DNA from: a virus
Length of the DNA stretch: 64,000 nt
IMG/VR virus record: IMGVR_UViG_3300020810_001160
Coordinates: 1 to 64,000 of that record
Direction: 5' to 3' (one strand)
Shown in pieces: positions 9,217-18,228 of this stretch; within the stretch, counting starts at the first letter, position 1; the number at the start of each line of letters is the position of its first letter. Made by a program: the position numbers and the translations under genes. The notes beneath the pieces were generated by a model. It ran no database searches, had not been told where the DNA came from, and saw nothing but the letters and a program-made list of their open reading frames with translations.

Positions 9217-12200
9217 CTATCCTAATGCCAGTGCATATTCCACTGCAATTTCTGTTGCATCAATAATACTAACAGCACCCGACGAACCTGCGATAGATCC
9301 CCATTGGATACCATCATAAAGTTCAACACGTTGATCTGCGGTGTTGTAACGTATCATACCTGTTATCGGTGTTACTGGTCTATTTGCTGTTGTTCCAACC
9401 GGAAGTACAAATCCACCAGAATCTGACACATCAATATATCCTGTTCCTGTGGTTTTAAACACAATCGGAGCAGATATAATATTAGTTATCGCATTTCCTT
9501 CAAATTTGAAGTCTTCAATCCTGATACTACCATTTCCTTGAGCATTTAGGATCAAATCTTGGTCAACACCAGTGGTTGTCAGTGTATTTCCAGTGATTTG
9601 AATGTCGTCTACAAGTAAACTTGTGACATCAAATCTAGTAGGATTCACATTTGCTACCAAAACTCCACCAGCATAAAATCTAATTGTGTCATCATTAGCA
9701 CCTGGTGTCAATTCTGCTGTGATGTATGTGTCTCGATCTAAATCATAAACACCCGTTAATGCAATCCAGTTTGTTCCGTTGTATCCTTCAAACACAGAAT
9801 CGTCTGTGTTATATCTCATCATACCTGCTGATGGAGAGCCTGGTCTTTCAGCAGTTGTTCCTGTTGGAATTTTTAATGATCCTGTACCAGTTACTTTGAA
9901 AACTCCTGATGCAGGATTTACTATAAAATCGCCTGTGTTATTAGACATTGTGTCACCTGACACAGTAAAGTTTTCAAATTTTACAGAACCTGTACCACTT
10001 GCTCTTAATTCTAAATCTGCGTTTGTGTCATTGGTTTGAATAACATTTGTATTAATATTAACTGAATCAATCTGTGCTTCATTGGCAAATACTGTGTTCC
10101 ATCTTTTTGTGGCAGAACCAATGTTGTATGTGTTGTCTTGTGCTGGAATAATATCTGATCCTATACCTGCTGTGATATTAATTGAATCTGTTGTTTCATC
10201 ACCAATTGTGACATTGCCACCTATTGTGATATCTCCTGTTACATCGAGATTTCCATCAATATTAACATTGTCCACAAAATTAATTTGATTACTGAAAGCA
10301 TCTAAATTTAAATCACCTGATGTGGTTGTTACTTCATTGCCAGAAATTTTTACATTACCTGTTTCAATTGAATTACCTGAAATTACAGTAACATTTGGAC
10401 CTGATGTAAATGTAAGTGCTTGATCAACATCTATGTTTAATGATGCTGATGTAAAGTTAACTTGTCCTGTATTTTGATTTACATGAAATTGATCACCAAC
10501 TCTAAAGTCACCTTTATGGTCAACAGATGAATAATAAATTTTAGCATTGTTAGATGTAACCACTTCATTGGCTTGAATAACTGTAACTTCATCATTATCT
10601 GTTTCGTAGTCGTTACCAATATAGGCAAAATTGTGAGATATCAAATACATTTTTACACCGACACCATCTCCTACTGCTCCATATGTTCCGTAGATTGATG
10701 CTGATGCTATTGATCTTACTTCTGCACCAAAGTCTGTATAATCAACCAATGTGAAGTTGGTTGCTGTTGCTCCTGTTGAAAATCTAATATCTTGAACAGC
10801 AATGTTTGTGTCTAATAAAACAGTTGATCCATTTGGTCCATTAAATCTAGAAACTAAAACTGTGTCTGGATTTCCAATAGCCTCTGTTGTTGGAGGAGTA
10901 AAGTTTGCTGTTCTAATTGCTGAACCTTTGTAAATTACAAAGTCGTCTATGTTACCAATAAAGCCATTGTTGTTGTCATAGTTGTTACCCATCACAAGAG
11001 GTTTTGCCGCACCTAAATCATTTGCTAGAGTTGTACTTCCAACATTTTGTCCAGCAATGTACATTGTAACTGTTGATCCATTTCTCACAATTGAACAATG
11101 TGTCCAAGTGTTTAAATTAAATCCTTGAGAACCTGTAATAACGTTAGCACCATTTACATATAATTTTGGTGCGTTGTTTGTGAGATACAACATCAAAGAA
11201 TATTCAATCGACTGATTGTTTCTAAAATCAAACAGTGTTGTAGATTGTAATTGAGTTGCGTATGCCCAGAATTCAATAGTGAAATTACCAGTGCCGAATC
11301 CAAAGTCTGCTGTGGTTGAAATAGAAGCACTATCTCCTATTCCATCCAACAGCAAACTAGCCTGTCCAAACTTCTTAACATTGGTATCTAATTGTGCATC
11401 ACCATTGGCAGTTATTTGTTTGCCAGTGGTTTCAGGTGGTAAAGCAAAACCAGTTGACTTACCATCTATAATAATTTTTCCATTGTCTACAGATTCAACT
11501 GTGCCGGTACCTAATACAGTAACACCATCCACATCATAATATGTGATCACGTGTCCAGGTGCTATAGGTGTACCTGTAAATCCAGAAACTCTTAATTGTG
11601 TTTTTCCATCTTCTGCTAAACCAGATACACCATCTACTGCGTAGATACTTCTTGCCGCAAAATAAGTGAACGAGTTTAACCATTCAATACGCACACCGTT
11701 TGTTAATGTGATTGCATCCACACCTGGTGTTATAAATGTTGCATTTTGAAACAAACAACTTGCTTCGTTTGAAGCCGGAGTTGCTACTGCACCATCTAAT
11801 AGAGCACCTTTACCAGCATCTCCGGATCCAAATCCTCTTGGATCTTGTGCTGTGGTTATTGAACCTTGTGTGATTACAGATACGTTTCTAATGTAAGGTG
11901 ATCTTGAACTGATCTGAAAGCCTGTTGAATCATCTGCACCTGTTGAATTAAATCTAAATGCGTGTCCTGTATTAGCAACACTGTTGTAATAAAATCCTGT
12001 AACTGTTAAATCTTCGATCGTCACTTCACCATTAAGAATGAAAGCATCTTGACTATTTGTTAAGGCACTGGGTTGAATTGTTACTGCTCTTAATCCGTCA
12101 CCTCTGATTGAAACTCCTGTTGGAACAACCAAAGGAAAATCTTCTGTGTATGTGCCTGGATATATGTAAATGTGATCTCCTGCCACTGCCACTGATAATG

Positions 12201-12948
12201 CTTGTTCAATAGAAGCATAAGGATCGTTTTGGTGCGTTCCTGATTTAGCATCATCGCCGTTGGTTGCAACATATATCACCTTTCCAGGACGTGCTGTTAA
12301 GTCAAGTCCTTGTACTGTGATGTTGCCAGAAAGTGTTAGATTATCTACAATTAAGTTGTTGGCATATGCATTGTTCCAACGTTTTGTAGGTGTACCTAAA
12401 TTATAAGTGTCTGATTGATCTGGTGTTAAATTAGATGTGATATCAGCATTGATCGTGATTGAATCTGTGTCTGAATCTCCAATGGTAATGTTACCATCTG
12501 CTCTAATATTACCAGTTGCGTGAATATTTCCGTTTACTCTAGTGTTACCGTGTACTTCGACGATACCCGTTCCGCTTGTTACTATTTCAAAATTTTGATT
12601 AGAATCTGTTGCTGTGATGGAATTTCCATCGATTATTAAATCATTAACAAATATCCTATTGTTGTAAATGATGCCATCAGCGGCTGAAAAATTTAATTGT
12701 GGTGCTGTGGTACTGATTGTGTTGCCAGATACTCTGACATTGCCCACATCTAATTGTCCTGTAACTTCTGCATTTACTGTACGTGCTGTTCCATTTACGT
12801 CTAATGGATACTGCGGAGTAGCGGTTTTTATGCCGATCCTGTTGTTATTAACATCAATGTATAACAGGTTAGTCTCAAAAGCCAAGTCTGCTCCATTACG
12901 CAGAAGATTGGACTTTAAGAGCTGACCCGAAATTCGACCAACGGCCAT
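9217..12948 (-). CDS. Tail fibre with beta-helix and LamG insertion (1243 aa)
   Basis: The N-terminus 'VGRISGQLLKSNLLRNG.DLAFET.LLY.D' is shared with the 947-residue paralogue. Two blocks of the marine-phage fibre unit 'GNI.IGD...DSI...A.I.S...P.Q..TYN(L/I)G..TKRWN' follow. Residues about 226-480 form a pectin-lyase-type beta-helix beginning 'YVATNGDDAKSG' with 'YPGTYTEDFPLVVPTGVSIRGDG'. Residues about 526-690 are a LamG/concanavalin-like domain ('NFTIEFWAY', 'WTHCSIVRNG', 'GNIDDFVIYKGSA') that is absent from the paralogue. The C-terminus has two 'GTTA.RP..P..GM.RYNT....E.Y.G..W' capping units. The start has a clear AAGGAG site. The gene is preceded by a ~130-nt leader and a late promoter. 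The role is host attachment by inference. Confidence 0.85.
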   Translation of the reverse strand: MAVGRISGQLLKSNLLRNGADLAFETNLLYIDVNNNRIGIKTATPQYPLDVNGTARTVNAEVTGQLDVGNVRVSGNTISTTAPQLNFSAADGIIYNNRIFVNDLIIDGNSITATDSNQNFEIVTSGTGIVEVHGNTRVNGNIHATGNIRADGNITIGDSDTDSITINADITSNLTPDQSDTYNLGTPTKRWNNAYANNLIVDNLTLSGNITVQGLDLTARPGKVIYVATNGDDAKSGTHQNDPYASIEQALSVAVAGDHIYIYPGTYTEDFPLVVPTGVSIRGDGLRAVTIQPSALTNSQDAFILNGEVTIEDLTVTGFYYNSVANTGHAFRFNSTGADDSTGFQISSRSPYIRNVSVITQGSITTAQDPRGFGSGDAGKGALLDGAVATPASNEASCLFQNATFITPGVDAITLTNGVRIEWLNSFTYFAARSIYAVDGVSGLAEDGKTQLRVSGFTGTPIAPGHVITYYDVDGVTVLGTGTVESVDNGKIIIDGKSTGFALPPETTGKQITANGDAQLDTNVKKFGQASLLLDGIGDSASISTTADFGFGTGNFTIEFWAYATQLQSTTLFDFRNNQSIEYSLMLYLTNNAPKLYVNGANVITGSQGFNLNTWTHCSIVRNGSTVTMYIAGQNVGSTTLANDLGAAKPLVMGNNYDNNNGFIGNIDDFVIYKGSAIRTANFTPPTTEAIGNPDTVLVSRFNGPNGSTVLLDTNIAVQDIRFSTGATATNFTLVDYTDFGAEVRSIASASIYGTYGAVGDGVGVKMYLISHNFAYIGNDYETDNDEVTVIQANEVVTSNNAKIYYSSVDHKGDFRVGDQFHVNQNTGQVNFTSASLNIDVDQALTFTSGPNVTVISGNSIETGNVKISGNEVTTTSGDLNLDAFSNQINFVDNVNIDGNLDVTGDITIGGNVTIGDETTDSINITAGIGSDIIPAQDNTYNIGSATKRWNTVFANEAQIDSVNINTNVIQTNDTNADLELRASGTGSVKFENFTVSGDTMSNNTGDFIVNPASGVFKVTGTGSLKIPTGTTAERPGSPSAGMMRYNTDDSVFEGYNGTNWIALTGVYDLDRDTYITAELTPGANDDTIRFYAGGVLVANVNPTRFDVTSLLVDDIQITGNTLTTTGVDQDLILNAQGNGSIRIEDFKFEGNAITNIISAPIVFKTTGTGYIDVSDSGGFVLPVGTTANRPVTPITGMIRYNTADQRVELYDGIQWGSIAGSSGAVSIIDATEIAVEYALALG

Positions 12949-13078
12949 TGTTTACTCCTTTTTAAGCACGGGGATCTTGTCCCACCAACCTGATTTTCAC
13001 CTTGCGTTGTTCACAAGTTCTTCGTCGGTTGTACCACGGTTTGTCCTGCTGAATCTGGTCGGATAACAGCATTAATGT
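12949..13078 (-). promoter_or_regulatory. Long GC-rich 5' leader with possible 36-codon ORF
   Basis: Between the late promoter and the ATG of the 1243-residue fibre gene lie about 130 bases that are visibly richer in GC than the neighbouring genes. They contain a small hairpin (GGGA/TCCC at 12971-12983) just upstream of the AAGGAG ribosome site. They also contain a 36-codon ATG frame on the minus strand, 13072 to 12962, reading MLLSDQIQQDKPWYNRRR and onward. That ATG is only 6 bases from the promoter motif, so it would be nearly leaderless. Either a structured leader or a tiny gene is possible; neither is proven. Confidence 0.35.
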
Positions 13079-13086
13079 TATTTATC
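13079..13086 (-). promoter_or_regulatory. T4-type late promoter (GATAAATA)
   Basis: GATAAATA on the minus strand, about 131 bp before the ATG of the 1243-residue fibre gene. This is much farther than at most late promoters in the window and implies a long 5' leader. Confidence 0.55.
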
Positions 13087-13123
13087 GAGGTTTTGGTATT
13101 ATATTGTACAAGGTTAATTTATA

Positions 13124-15967
13124 CTAGTTTAATATCAGGTTATAAATGGTATTCAAATCGTTGGCTAGTTCTCTGGTCACTGTGACCTCTTGTACACCAA
13201 TGGATTGAACCCATCCATCTGCCGCGCCAGCATACACCTGTAACTCCTTATTGTCTGTGTTGAACCACAAGGCTCCCAATCTTGGTACTGTTGCGTTTCT
13301 TTGTGCTTCAGTTCCATATGGTCCTACGTAACCGTTTGTGGTGTCAAATTGAACTGTTCTGTTCTGTTTTAAGCCTGTTCCAGTAATGGTAATATCAGCA
13401 TCAACAACTGTGTTTTCTATCAAACCACCAGTTATTTCAAGGTTTGCTGTGTCCAGCACAACTTTACCTGCACCGTTGGCTATCAATGCGGCTTGCCCAC
13501 CTATACTGCCCACAGTTACAGTGTTGTTATCCAGTGCAAACTGATTTTGACTGGAAAATCTAGTAACCCTTAAATTACCCAAGCCGTCTATTTCACCTAT
13601 ATTATTCGATCCTGCGTAAAAAGTAAATTTATTATTGTTTAATTCTATTGCAGTATTTCTATCACCATCTTTAATTCCATTCAGTGCTATTTTGCCTGTG
13701 GAGAACATTTCAAATTCGTTCAAAGATGTATCATATCTAATGGCATTTCCTTCAGCAGGATCTTGAGCAGTTGTACCTTTAGGAATTTCAATGTTGGATA
13801 ATCCTACAAATTGTAAACTGTTTCCACTGACCCCAAATCCTAGATCTCCTTGTGATGATGTGATTGTTGTTTTAAATCCAATACCTTCTAAATTAACTTT
13901 ACCTGTGCCACTGCCTCTTAATTCTATGTCAGAGTTTGTGTCTGTGGCTTGTATGATGTTGTTGTGAACTTCTAAACTGCCTGTTGAAAATCTTGTGCTT
14001 TCTAGATTCTGCCAACGCTTTGTGCTGGATCCTATATTACTTTGAGTATCTTGACTTGGTAATAAATCTTGTTGAAAGTCCATAGCAAAATCCACAGTGT
14101 CACCTGCTTCATTTCCAAAATTAATTGCAGATCCTCCAATAGTTACATTGCCTGTAACATCAACGTTTGGCATCAATACATTTGAATTTAAATTTACATT
14201 ATTAGATCCAGCCGCACTAATTGTTAATCCGCCTTGTAAAGTTTGTATTTTGTTGTTTGAAATTCTAAAATTGGGAACATCTATTTTTGTAGCATCTATT
14301 AAAGTTGTTGTACCAGCCACACCAACAGTAAGTGTTGAAGCACCTAAATCTCCATCATTTACAGCAATTGATGTTGTGCCTTTGCCAAAGTCAATTATAA
14401 AATTGTCACCAACTCTAAAGTCTCCTCCTTGATCTTGACTGACATAATAGATTCTACCGCTGTTAGTTTCTTCTGTTTCGTTATTTTGATCAATTAAAGA
14501 TTCATCGTTTTCGACATCTTTACCTGAACCAACATAAGCAAAATTATGAGATATAGCATAGCCTTTTGTGTTTAATCCATCTGCTGTGATACCTTTATTA
14601 CCGTACACACTGGCAGAAGCAATTATTCTTGCTTCAGAACCACTTAATAATTTTATACTGGTATCGGAAAAATATGTAAAACAATCTATAATTTCTGCTC
14701 TGGCTTGATTTTTTAGTGTTATACCGTCTGCCCCTGGTGTAATAAAAGTGACTGCGTTGAACAACATTGATGCTCTTGGAGAGGCATTGTCTAATACCGA
14801 TCCATCTACCAATGCGCCTTTACCAGCATCACCCGAATCAAAACCTCTTGGATCATCTACAGTTCTTGTTTCTCCTTGCGTAAGAACTGTAACGTTTTGT
14901 ATGTATGGAGATTTTGTAACAATACCGGCATTTGGTGCAAATCTAAAAGCATAACCTTTATCATTTACAGCATCATATTGAAAATCTTTAATAGTTAATT
15001 CTGAAACCATGGACGCATCATTTAACAAAAATGCATCTTGAAATCTTACTGGTACTTTTGGTTTAATAATTACCGATCTGATGCCGGCACCTTTAACAGT
15101 TACGTTTGCTGGTACTTCTAATGGAAATTCTTCTATGTAAGTGCCGGGTAAAATGTGTACTTCATGTGGACCATTTGTGCTTTCTTCTAACTGTTGAAGT
15201 GCGTGTTTGATTGTGCCAAAAGCAAAGTTAGGATGATTTCCTGTTAATAAATCTGTTCCGTTAGTACTCACATACCACTTGTTCTCTATACCTAAGTTTA
15301 CTCTTACACCTGCTAGTGAGATTGTATTATCAACAACAATATCATTCAATCCAGTCATTGCTTGAACATTTACTTGTCCCCAACGTTGATCCGTTTGTCC
15401 AATATTGTATATTCCTGTTTGATCTGGAATTAGATCAGATTCTATATCTCCTTCAAAACTTAATGTGTCGTCTTGACTGTCTCCACCGATAAAAATATTT
15501 CCATCAAATGTGATATCGCCTGTGGCTCGAATATTTCCATAAGTTTTTAAATCTGATGGAATGTTAAAAATACCTGTGCCTGGACCTGGGTGGATATTGA
15601 TATTATCATTGTTGTATGCTCTAATTCCGCTGTTTGTAAATGCTAAATTGTCTGTTCGCAATTCAGTCATTTGAAAACTAGAACCTGCAATCATATTGAT
15701 TGGACCTGTCAGTGTTGAAACAGTTTGTGTAGGACCGTCAATATCGATATTACCTACCGATGCAGAATTAGTTGCTATTAGATTTCCTCTGTAAATAGCA
15801 TCTCCGCTTACTTGTAAATCTCTTGTAGGAGCGTCATTTCTTACACCAATTTTACCATTAGTGTGTCCAATAAACAATAAGTCTGTTTCAAAAGCCAAAT
15901 CACTATTTCTAGTTAGATTTGCTTTCAATAATGGACCTGATATCCTACCTACATTGGTTACTGGCAT
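13124..15967 (-). CDS. Tail fibre with beta-helix (947 aa)
   Basis: A paralogue of the 1243-residue fibre. It has the same N-terminus (VGRISGPLLKANLTRNSDLAFET), two 'SNIGSSTKRWQNLE'-type units, and a pectin-lyase-like beta-helix from about residue 229 ('WYVSTNGTDLLTG', 'LPGTYIEEFPLEVPANVTVKGAG'). It also has the 'ISHNFAYVGSG' and 'YYVSQDQGGDFRVGDNF' blocks that the larger paralogue shares. It lacks the LamG domain. The C-terminus ends with a 'YGTEAQRNATVPRLGALWFNTDNKELQVYAG' type cap and a short helix. The start at 15967 has a textbook AAAGGAG site. The likely role is a receptor-binding or decoration fibre acting at the virion surface. Confidence 0.85.
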   Translation of the reverse strand: MPVTNVGRISGPLLKANLTRNSDLAFETDLLFIGHTNGKIGVRNDAPTRDLQVSGDAIYRGNLIATNSASVGNIDIDGPTQTVSTLTGPINMIAGSSFQMTELRTDNLAFTNSGIRAYNNDNINIHPGPGTGIFNIPSDLKTYGNIRATGDITFDGNIFIGGDSQDDTLSFEGDIESDLIPDQTGIYNIGQTDQRWGQVNVQAMTGLNDIVVDNTISLAGVRVNLGIENKWYVSTNGTDLLTGNHPNFAFGTIKHALQQLEESTNGPHEVHILPGTYIEEFPLEVPANVTVKGAGIRSVIIKPKVPVRFQDAFLLNDASMVSELTIKDFQYDAVNDKGYAFRFAPNAGIVTKSPYIQNVTVLTQGETRTVDDPRGFDSGDAGKGALVDGSVLDNASPRASMLFNAVTFITPGADGITLKNQARAEIIDCFTYFSDTSIKLLSGSEARIIASASVYGNKGITADGLNTKGYAISHNFAYVGSGKDVENDESLIDQNNETEETNSGRIYYVSQDQGGDFRVGDNFIIDFGKGTTSIAVNDGDLGASTLTVGVAGTTTLIDATKIDVPNFRISNNKIQTLQGGLTISAAGSNNVNLNSNVLMPNVDVTGNVTIGGSAINFGNEAGDTVDFAMDFQQDLLPSQDTQSNIGSSTKRWQNLESTRFSTGSLEVHNNIIQATDTNSDIELRGSGTGKVNLEGIGFKTTITSSQGDLGFGVSGNSLQFVGLSNIEIPKGTTAQDPAEGNAIRYDTSLNEFEMFSTGKIALNGIKDGDRNTAIELNNNKFTFYAGSNNIGEIDGLGNLRVTRFSSQNQFALDNNTVTVGSIGGQAALIANGAGKVVLDTANLEITGGLIENTVVDADITITGTGLKQNRTVQFDTTNGYVGPYGTEAQRNATVPRLGALWFNTDNKELQVYAGAADGWVQSIGVQEVTVTRELANDLNTIYNLILN

Positions 15968-15983
15968 AATACTCCTTTTTTAG

Positions 15984-15991
15984 TATTTATT
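15984..15991 (-). promoter_or_regulatory. T4-type late promoter (AATAAATA)
   Basis: AATAAATA on the minus strand, 17 bp before the ATG of the 947-residue fibre gene and directly upstream of its AAAGGAG ribosome site. Confidence 0.5.
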
Positions 15992-16008
15992 GAATTTTTG
16001 AAAAGGTA

Positions 16009-16806
16009 TTATTTGTCAAAATTATGTAAAATTGTGATCGGCTTGCCTGTGGGCACTGCTGTACCGAATGTGATGTATTGTCCTGATGGATATGCTAATC
16101 CTGTTATAGAACTTCTTCCATCCATTCTGAATGTGTTTCCGCCACCTAAATTTGCTTCATCAAACATCAATCGATTTACACTTAGATGTGAAGGCGTAAC
16201 TGCTGTAACTGTGTATGTTCCGTTGTTAGTTGCTGAGCCTGTTACTATGAGAGTTTGATCCACGTGATAACCTTTTGATTGCCAATCTACTAACTGTGTG
16301 TTACCACTTACAAATGCTCCAACACCTGTTGAATTGTAATCTCTCACAGCAGAAATAATATTGCTGTTTACATCACAAGGATTCTGTGTTAGTGTGTAGT
16401 TGGTGTTAGGAATTTGTAAAACGTTTTCTACCATTACTAAAACGTTTTCTGGAGATGTTGGATACCCTAAACCTGATCCAAATCCATCATTTAAAACTCC
16501 AAAGTTTACTTCTGTGTCATCGCCATTGCCTAAGTTTTGTACCACAATATTTTGTGGTTCTGATAATCTAAACTGTTTCCAAACAGGAGCACCGCCTTGT
16601 AATGATTCATACACTTCTAATTGTCTCAATGTAGTGTTAAATCTTAATTGACCTTCTTGAGGACTTGCAGGTCTTTGTGCTTGAGTTCCTTTAGGAACTA
16701 AAAAAGCACCCGTTGATTGTGCTTCAATCTCTTCGTATTGAGTGTATATTAAACCTTTTCCGTTTAATAATCTTTTGTTTGTACTTTGACGTTTTAGATA
16801 TCTCAT
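16009..16806 (-). CDS. Fibre/neck-like virion protein (265 aa)
   Basis: The N-terminus is basic (MRYLKRQSTNKRLL). A 'PKGTQAQRPASPQEGQLRFNTTLRQLEVYE' unit follows, of the same type as the C-terminal caps in the large fibre proteins. The remainder is beta-rich and includes 'PENVLVMVENVLQIPNTNYTL' and a 'SGQYITFGTAVPTGKPITIL' ending. These repeats occur in marine myovirus virion proteins. The ATG overlaps the stop of the 108-residue gene (TAATG) and has a GGAGGTG ribosome site, so the two are translationally linked. The function is inferred as a structural connector. No enzyme motif is seen. Confidence 0.75.
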   Translation of the reverse strand: MRYLKRQSTNKRLLNGKGLIYTQYEEIEAQSTGAFLVPKGTQAQRPASPQEGQLRFNTTLRQLEVYESLQGGAPVWKQFRLSEPQNIVVQNLGNGDDTEVNFGVLNDGFGSGLGYPTSPENVLVMVENVLQIPNTNYTLTQNPCDVNSNIISAVRDYNSTGVGAFVSGNTQLVDWQSKGYHVDQTLIVTGSATNNGTYTVTAVTPSHLSVNRLMFDEANLGGGNTFRMDGRSSITGLAYPSGQYITFGTAVPTGKPITILHNFDK

Positions 16807-17132
16807 TACACCTCCAAGTAACTGACCACAACTGATAAGTTGTTAGCACCTGATTGAGCAACTCTGATAAAGTCACCAGCACTCAGAACAATTTTTTCTG
16901 AATCTAAAGTGAATGTTTCTGCTCCTGGTAATAATGCGTTGTTCACAATCATCGATCTGTTGGCATTGTAAGAACCTGTCACAGCGTACAATGTAAAATT
17001 ACTGTCTTCACCGCCTGTGGCATCTTCTGGTCCAATGTTTGTGATCAATATAGATGTGATAGCATAACTTTTACCTGCAGGAACTGTTAAAACATCAACT
17101 GTACCGTTTACTTCTGTGTTTGTTATTGCCAT
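16806..17132 (-). CDS. Small beta-rich virion protein (108 aa)
   Basis: This product matches the 110-residue protein at 8877-9209 in size and fold pattern. It begins 'TNTEVNGTVDVLTVPAGKSY', has a 'LPGAETFTLDSEKIVLSAGD' segment and ends 'VVVSYLEV'. The position, with a 1-base overlap to the next gene, places it in a late structural operon. Its function is not recognised; it is likely a virion decoration or adaptor subunit. Confidence 0.7.
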   Translation of the reverse strand: MAITNTEVNGTVDVLTVPAGKSYAITSILITNIGPEDATGGEDSNFTLYAVTGSYNANRSMIVNNALLPGAETFTLDSEKIVLSAGDFIRVAQSGANNLSVVVSYLEV

Positions 17133-17141
17133 TGTTTCTCC

Positions 17142-18179
17142 TTAAAATAATAGTCCGAAAAGCAGTGCTCTGTTCTTACTGATCACTTCTCCTCTTGTGT
17201 CGTTTGTATTTACAAAATATAATCCTGTATCGCCACCAGATGGTGATTTCGCATACAATTTAACGCCATTGGCGTCGAATAACGGGTCAATTGCAGGATC
17301 TTGAATGCTTGGTCTATTGTTGATAACAAACGAGTCATTTACCCTTACAGACCCCGTTCCTGGTGCTACCAATTCTAAATCTTGGTTTGAATTCAGACCG
17401 CTGATTTTGTCGTCTTCAAATCTAATGCTACCAATATCTGTAGTTTGTTGATATAATTCAAATCTAGTAGGTTCCCATAATCCTACCAATGTACCATCAA
17501 TTGTGATTTCAATTTTAGATGTGTTACCTGATGAAGAATTGTCTGTGATTTTTACTTCTGTGTCACCGTCAACTATTCTCGGAAATGCCGCACCAACAAC
17601 GATTGCGTTGATTTCATCATCCACATATTTTTTATTTGGAATATCATTGTCATCATTCATTCTGCTGACATAATTTGCTGGAGCAATACTACCACCTAAT
17701 CTTAGTGTGCCTCCTCCACCAGGTTCAAAATAAATTGCATTTGAGTTGTTAATATTGGCAACTTTTAATGCTAACGTATCACCTGAAGCAGAAACTACTT
17801 TAAAAGATCCAAAGTTAGGACCTTGTCCTGCTTGTTGTCCAATACCTGGACCTTGTGAAGTTGTTTGTGTGTTGGGATCATTCCAAGCAATCTTTTCATC
17901 GTACACAAAACGTACATCGTCAAGATTTCCTCTGTCTACTCTGATTCCTGATTCTTGATTATTGTCGGTGATGCTGTAACCAGTTTCACCTTTGTTTAAT
18001 AAAATTTCGTTATCTTCAATGTCAAGGTTTGCTGTGTTTACTGTGGTTGTTTCTCCTTCCACAATCAAGTCACCAGTAATTCTTGTGATACCTGTATTAC
18101 CTGTATCTAAAATAATTTCGTTAGAGTCTGACACTCTAATTTTATAATTACCTGTTTCTAAATAAACTGTTTTTGACAT
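17142..18179 (-). CDS. Fibre-like virion protein (345 aa)
   Basis: The start is chosen at the ATG at 18179 (MSKTVYLETGNYKIRVSDSN). It has an AAGGA ribosome site 7 bases upstream. A longer frame from a GTG at 18209 would begin inside a perfect hairpin and is unlikely. The protein has a 'GDLIVEGETTTVNTANLDIEDNEILLN' beta repeat typical of long tail-fibre shafts and then a 'NYVSRMNDDNDIPNKKYVDD' element. It closes with 'LELVAPGTGSVRVND'-type units like those in the large fibre proteins here. It probably forms part of a fibre or of the collar. The family is common in marine T4-like phages, but the exact role is unknown. Confidence 0.75.
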   Translation of the reverse strand: MSKTVYLETGNYKIRVSDSNEIILDTGNTGITRITGDLIVEGETTTVNTANLDIEDNEILLNKGETGYSITDNNQESGIRVDRGNLDDVRFVYDEKIAWNDPNTQTTSQGPGIGQQAGQGPNFGSFKVVSASGDTLALKVANINNSNAIYFEPGGGGTLRLGGSIAPANYVSRMNDDNDIPNKKYVDDEINAIVVGAAFPRIVDGDTEVKITDNSSSGNTSKIEITIDGTLVGLWEPTRFELYQQTTDIGSIRFEDDKISGLNSNQDLELVAPGTGSVRVNDSFVINNRPSIQDPAIDPLFDANGVKLYAKSPSGGDTGLYFVNTNDTRGEVISKNRALLFGLLF

Positions 18180-18190
18180 CTTGTTCCTTA

Positions 18191-18218
18191 TTTTAGGGAG
18201 TGTTGCCACTCCCTAAAA
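18191..18218 (-). promoter_or_regulatory. Intercistronic 12-bp perfect hairpin with GCAA loop
   Basis: A perfect 12-bp inverted repeat (TTTTAGGGAGTG paired with CACTCCCTAAAA) whose minus-strand loop is GCAA, a GNRA tetraloop. It lies between the stop of the 130-residue gene and the ribosome site of the 345-residue gene. No U-run follows on the minus strand, so it is better read as an RNA-processing or stability element than as a classical terminator. Confidence 0.6.
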
Positions 18219-18228
18219 AAATTACTTA

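Noticed and set aside
13090-13120. A TATAAT-like sigma-70 box upstream of the 1243-residue fibre gene
   Set aside because: The TATAAT at 13098-13103 on the minus strand has no acceptable -35 hexamer at 16-18 bases.
18180-18209. A GTG start inside the 12-bp hairpin for the 345-residue gene
   Set aside because: The start would lie in the stem loop, and the ATG at 18179 has its own AAGGA site.
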